Both the position numbers and the translations under genes were made by a program. DNA of 6,937 bases from Aquirhabdus sp. (GTDB taxonomy: Bacteria > Pseudomonadota > Gammaproteobacteria > Pseudomonadales > Moraxellaceae): positions 1 through 6,937 of the forward strand of contig JASLGO010000092.1 in NCBI GenBank assembly GCA_030150135.1, read 5' to 3'. Numbering within the stretch: position 1 is the first letter of the stretch; each line of letters opens with the position of its first letter. The notes under the pieces are model-generated. The model made no database searches. It saw only the letters and a list, made by a program, of their open reading frames with translations, and was not told the DNA's origin. Shown here piece by piece: positions 6,458 through 6,937 of this stretch.

Positions 6458-6937
6458 TTAGAAATTTAACTGTAAAGATCCATTGCTCAACATGAGTGTG
6501 GCGTCACTTGCTGGTTTCGGTTTGCTCACCAAATAGCCTTGCAGGACATCACAACCCTCATCACGCAAATAGCTTGCCTGCTCAACAGTTTCCACACCTT
6601 CAGCCACGACTTCCATATTCAAGGCATTACTCATCGCTAAAATTGCCAGTACAATCGCTTTTTGTTCAGGACTATTCATCATTTGAATAATAAATGATCG
6701 ATCTATTTTTATGACATCAATAGGATATAAACCAAGATAAGACAAAGAGGAATAACCGGTACCAAAATCATCTAATGCAATAGTCACTTGGCGATTGCGT
6801 ATCTCCTGCAAGATGTTTTTTACTTTCTCTTGCTCATCCATCAGTAAGCTTTCGGTGATTTCAAGCTCTAAACTCATGGGCGCAATTTGATGTTTGATCA
6901 GAATACGATCTAATGTTGCCAAAAAATTTCCGCGTTG
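6458..6937 (-). CDS. EAL-domain c-di-GMP phosphodiesterase, C-terminal part (5' end beyond window)
   Basis: The frame runs from the right edge to TAA at 6458-6460, giving 159 residues of an EAL domain. It is open at the edge (first visible residues QRGNFLATLDRIL), so an initiator TTG at 6922 is not credible. Visible signature motifs are ELEITES (24-30), DDFGTGYSS (56-64), KIDRSFI (77-83), EGVE (113-116) and QGYLVSKP (133-140). These include the metal-binding Glu and Asp residues, the catalytic Lys77 and the loop-6 region, so the domain is probably active. The EAL signature itself and any GGDEF, PAS or membrane sensor region lie outside the window. Family role: hydrolysis of cyclic di-GMP to pGpG, lowering the second messenger that promotes attachment and biofilm. 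The protein ends about 19 residues after KP, normal for an EAL C-terminus. It converges on the lipoprotein operon; the 167 bp between its stop and the terminator holds only a 5-bp hairpin (TCAGC-AAA-GCTGA). Confidence 0.95.
   Translation of the reverse strand, partial: QRGNFLATLDRILIKHQIAPMSLELEITESLLMDEQEKVKNILQEIRNRQVTIALDDFGTGYSSLSYLGLYPIDVIKIDRSFIIQMMNSPEQKAIVLAILAMSNALNMEVVAEGVETVEQASYLRDEGCDVLQGYLVSKPKPASDATLMLSNGSLQLNF

Noticed and set aside
6496..6690. Plus-strand open frame antisense to the EAL domain
   Set aside because: It is a shadow of a conserved EAL coding sequence, with no start context.

Overview
The window looks like chromosomal DNA of a low-GC gammaproteobacterium, most likely Acinetobacter or a close Moraxellaceae relative. 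This is an inference from A/T-rich codon use, from PqiA carried as two half-size proteins, from an unsignalled PreP-type M16 protease beside it, and from a DUF4382 lipoprotein. No rRNA, tRNA or marker gene fixes the genus. I see no insertion sequence, CRISPR array, phage gene or toxin-antitoxin pair.

Left part (1-4449, all minus strand). Transcription runs right to left: a 992-residue zinc metalloprotease of the M16C/presequence-protease type (4449 to 1471), a 207-bp gap holding a REP-like inverted repeat, then two overlapping genes. The first encodes the N-terminal half of PqiA (1263 to 577) and the second the C-terminal half (593 to beyond the left edge). The halves correspond in order and motifs to the single two-module PqiA/LetA protein of E. 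coli, the inner-membrane partner of the MCE protein PqiB/LetB in lipid transport across the envelope. The MCE partner would be expected just beyond position 1.

Middle (4450-4881). This 432-bp divergent intergenic region separates the protease from two plus-strand lipoprotein genes. It holds a perfect 6+1+6 palindrome, a 100-nt stretch with 32 C but only 6 G, and a 9-bp inverted repeat spanning a plausible promoter of the first lipoprotein.

Right part (4882-6937). A DUF4382 lipoprotein (388 aa) is followed after 24 nt by a 58-aa lipoprotein with a Gly/Asp/His-rich stretch and a CPPGQAKKGNC tail. A strong, nearly symmetric terminator follows at once. The two genes probably form one transcript and both products should be lipidated and exported. 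A convergent gene on the minus strand encodes the C-terminal part of an EAL-domain c-di-GMP phosphodiesterase and runs off the right edge.

Most of this is ordinary core-genome content. The least described items are the 58-aa lipoprotein and its pairing with the DUF4382 protein, and the structured, G-depleted leader upstream of them. Nothing here supports claiming a wholly new system.
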